64,000 bases of DNA from Devosia sp. ZB163 (GTDB lineage: Bacteria; Pseudomonadota; Alphaproteobacteria; Rhizobiales; Devosiaceae). The position numbers and the translations under genes are program-made. Location of the stretch: assembly GCF_028613635.1 (NCBI RefSeq), contig NZ_JAQRMY010000004.1, positions 515,182 to 579,181 on the forward strand, given 5' to 3'. The notes under the pieces are model-generated. The model saw nothing but the letters and a program-made list of their open reading frames with translations, did no database searches and was not told the origin of the DNA. Every line of letters begins with the position of its first letter. Position 1 is the first letter of the stretch. Positions 63,276 to 64,000 of the stretch are shown here, in pieces.

Positions 63276-64000
63276 TCACGCGACCTGTGCCGGGCGTGCG
63301 ACGCGTTCACCACGGGCGGGGATGTCGAGGCCGAAGTGCGAGCGCAGCGTCGTGCCCGCATACTCGCGCCGGAACAGGCCGCGCTCCTGCAGGATCGGGA
63401 CGACATCGGAGAAGAAGAGGCCCGAGCCTTCGGGGTGGTAGGTCGGCATGACGACGTAGCCGTCGCAGGCGTCGGCAAGGAAACGCTCGGCCATGGCGTC
63501 GGCGATCTGCTCGGGGCTGCCGGTGATGGTCCAGTGCCCGTCGGAGCGGCCGGTGAGCTTGACGAGGTCGCGCAGGGTCCAGCCGTCGATGGTGGTGAGG
63601 TTGTAGAAGATGGCGTAGCGGCTCTGGCGGCCCTGCACGCTGGCGATGGGCGGAAGGGCTTCGGCCGGGACTGGCTTGTCGAGATCGAACTGGTTGAGAT
63701 CGACGCCGGGGACGTAGCTGTTCAGCTTGCGGAGCGAAGCCTTGATGTCGATGAACTCGCCGAGCACGCGCTCGACGGCCTTGGCCTCCGCTTCGTCGCG
63801 GCCGATGATCGGGGTGATGCCGAGCAGTACCTTCACGCGGCGCGGATCGCGGCCGGCAGCGGCGACCTGGCGGCGAACGTCGTGGGCGAACTCGAGGCTG
63901 TCCTCGAGGGTCTGCTGGGCGGTGAAGATGCCCTCGGCGGTTTCGGCGGCGAAGCGGCGGCCGATGGGCGATGCGCCGGCCTGGAACAGGACCGGCCAAC
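63276..64000 (-). CDS. NtaA/SnaA/DszA-type flavin-dependent monooxygenase (partial)
   Basis: The visible 240 or so residues include VLFQAGASPIGRRFAAETAEGIFTAQQTLEDSLEFAHDVRRQVAAAGRDPRRVKVLLGITPIIGRDEAEA, the hallmark of the NtaA/DszA branch of LLM monooxygenases, which act on nitrilotriacetate, dibenzothiophene sulfone or other organosulfur compounds with FMNH2. The N-terminal half lies beyond the window. It ends eight bases before the sulfurtransferase start. Confidence 0.9.
   Translation of the reverse strand, partial: WPVLFQAGASPIGRRFAAETAEGIFTAQQTLEDSLEFAHDVRRQVAAAGRDPRRVKVLLGITPIIGRDEAEAKAVERVLGEFIDIKASLRKLNSYVPGVDLNQFDLDKPVPAEALPPIASVQGRQSRYAIFYNLTTIDGWTLRDLVKLTGRSDGHWTITGSPEQIADAMAERFLADACDGYVVMPTYHPEGSGLFFSDVVPILQERGLFRREYAGTTLRSHFGLDIPARGERVARPAQVA

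Overview
The window is GC-rich bacterial chromosome, densely packed with short operons whose genes often overlap by 1 or 4 bases (TGATG, ATGA). The mix of many ABC and TRAP uptake systems, GntR/LacI/ROK/LysR regulators, a ChaA-type exchanger and a chromosomal pca cluster suggests a free-living alphaproteobacterium of the Rhizobiales/Hyphomicrobiales, possibly Devosia-like. That placement is inferred from gene content; no rRNA or tRNA was seen. No intact mobile element, CRISPR array or prophage was recognised.

Layout. 1-12.8 kb holds small housekeeping and stress genes: a DadA-like oxidoreductase, TerC, an SRAP DNA-protein crosslink protein, a luciferase-like oxidoreductase, a decayed phosphoesterase, an MFS transporter divergent from an HxlR regulator, a VOC protein, a ChaC-like protein, a Nudix hydrolase, a P-loop kinase, ChaA and a cold-shock protein. 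12.8-26.9 kb is the most coherent block, an apparently complete catabolic route from shikimate/dehydroquinate to central metabolism. It has TRAP uptake, a shikimate/quinate dehydrogenase, a type II dehydroquinase-like protein, a dehydroshikimate dehydratase fused to an HPPD-like domain, then PcaGH, PcaB, PcaC, PcaD, PcaIJ and PcaF. A TetR gene sits inside it, and one 20-bp palindrome occurs at all three relevant promoter regions. 26.9-27.5 kb is a graveyard of SDR and GntR remnants.

27.5-33.2 kb is a polyamine-type ABC operon that ends in a gene of the 5-formyl-THF cycloligase family, with a LysR gene upstream. 33.4-35.7 kb is tex, followed by about 640 bp without a recognisable gene. 36.4-54.2 kb is carbohydrate catabolism: two enolase-superfamily dehydratases with a GntR regulator and an orphan solute-binding protein; a LacI-controlled GH32-like/serine hydrolase/ABC operon with two identical operators; a single UgpC/MsmK-type ATPase; ThuA; and a ROK regulator next to a second sugar ABC operon. 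54.6-64 kb holds an OYE flavoprotein, an FAD/NAD(P)-binding protein, an Rrf2 regulator and a sulfonate-sulfur locus (tauABC, flavin reductase, SsuD-type monooxygenase, sulfurtransferase, and an NtaA/DszA-type monooxygenase that runs off the window).

Themes. Several solute-binding-protein genes are followed directly by a strong GC hairpin before the permease genes, consistent with unequal expression within the operon. Three sugar-type binding proteins and two permease pairs share only one visible ATPase gene. The least ordinary items are the shared TetR palindrome, the AroQ homologue with two replaced active-site positions, and the folate-cycloligase-like gene inside a polyamine-type transporter operon.
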